In this document: piece after piece, positions 7,080-7,505 of the stretch
Position numbering within the stretch: the stretch's first letter is position 1
How the letters are laid out: each line of letters starts with the position of its first letter
Assembly (NCBI GenBank): GCA_017987615.1
Contig: JAGNTI010000061.1
Span: 1 to 7,505 of the forward strand
From: Sediminibacterium sp.
Lineage (GTDB): Bacteria; Bacteroidota; Bacteroidia; Chitinophagales; Chitinophagaceae
Reading direction: 5' to 3'
Length of the DNA stretch: 7,505 nucleotides
Notes under the pieces: generated by a model
Seen by the model: only the letters and a program-made list of their open reading frames with translations
What the model was told of the DNA's origin: nothing
Database searches by the model: none
Position numbers and translations under genes: made by a program

Positions 7080-7505
7080 TTACAACGAGCCACTATCAAG
7101 CACTTTACCACCTTCAGTTTTTAAAATACGAGAAGGATATCTGTTAATCACAATAAAATCGTGGGTAGCCATAATAACAGCTGTTCCATAGTCTTTTGCG
7201 ATATGTATAAGTAGTTGCATGATCTCATCACTGGTTTCTGGATCTAAATTACCAGTAGGCTCATCCGCTAAAATTAATTTAGGCGAATTAAGAAGCGCTC
7301 TCGCAATGTCTACACGCTGCTGCTCGCCCCCACTCATTTCAAAAGGCATTTTAAATCCTTTGCTTTTGAGGCCTACCTTATCTAATACATCATTGATTTT
7401 TTCTTCAATTAGACGCTCATCCTGCCAGCCTGTTGCTTGGAGCACAAAGCGCAAATTTTCATGTACGTTACGATCCGTTAAGAGTTGAAAATCTTGGAAT
7501 ACAAC
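7080..7505 (-). CDS. ftsE: FtsE-type ABC transporter ATP-binding protein (5' partial)
   Basis: The frame runs from the right edge to the TAA at 7080-7082, showing 141 C-terminal residues. The TTG at 7454 is an internal Leu codon, since the frame remains open and conserved to base 7505. Visible residues 1-9 are VVFQDFQLL, the Q-loop (Q4), followed by DRNVHENL, very like FtsE. Further on are the signature SGGEQQRV (58-65), Walker B LILADE (D81, E82), EPTGNLD, and the switch MATHD (H115). The N-terminal 80-90 residues with Walker A are outside the window. Family knowledge: FtsE pairs with the membrane protein FtsX and controls peptidoglycan hydrolases at division or elongation; related ATPases of the LolD/MacB group share these motifs. 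QDFQLL and MATHD favour FtsE, but without the partner gene a LolD-like role is not excluded. It converges on the glycosyltransferase gene with a 22-nt gap. Confidence 0.85.
   Translation of the reverse strand, partial: VVFQDFQLLTDRNVHENLRFVLQATGWQDERLIEEKINDVLDKVGLKSKGFKMPFEMSGGEQQRVDIARALLNSPKLILADEPTGNLDPETSDEIMQLLIHIAKDYGTAVIMATHDFIVINRYPSRILKTEGGKVLDSGSL

Noticed and set aside
7219..7488. Plus-strand open frame opposite the FtsE-type gene
   Set aside because: It is the complement of the conserved ABC signature and Walker B region, so it is a shadow frame.

Overview
This is a compact, ordinary housekeeping region from a member of the Bacteroidota. The lineage call rests on four things: the Bacteroidota-type SMC N-terminus and signature regions, an FtsE-like ABC ATPase with the MATHD switch, the lack of strong Shine-Dalgarno sequences, and a candidate TTG-N19-TAnnTTTG-like promoter. 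The composition is AT-rich. A Chitinophagia or Sphingobacteriia-like organism is plausible, but I cannot fix the genus.

Layout: (1) 3-836, plus strand, is the C-terminal half of a family X DNA polymerase, covering its PHP nuclease domain and cut by the left edge. (2) 859-5597, minus strand, is a tight three-gene run transcribed smc -> small two-TM DUF3592-like membrane protein -> mazG, with gaps of 5 and 9 nt, so almost certainly one operon. (3) 5598-5905 is a 308-nt divergent intergenic region with one promoter-like element for the plus strand. (4) 5906-7057, plus strand, is a divergent GT-B type glycosyltransferase-like protein. (5) 7080-7505, minus strand, is the C-terminal two thirds of an FtsE-type ABC ATPase cut by the right edge.

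The themes are genome maintenance (PolX repair, SMC chromosome organisation, MazG nucleotide clean-up), cell envelope or division (FtsE), and glycan synthesis (the GT). I found no mobile element, CRISPR array, RNA gene, toxin-antitoxin or defence module. The most notable points are small: a non-Gln residue at the SMC Q-loop position, GTG and TTG starts for smc and the gene after it, an unusual donor-site segment in the glycosyltransferase, and two convergent gene pairs each separated by only 22 nt with no visible terminator. I do not see a convincing undescribed system here.
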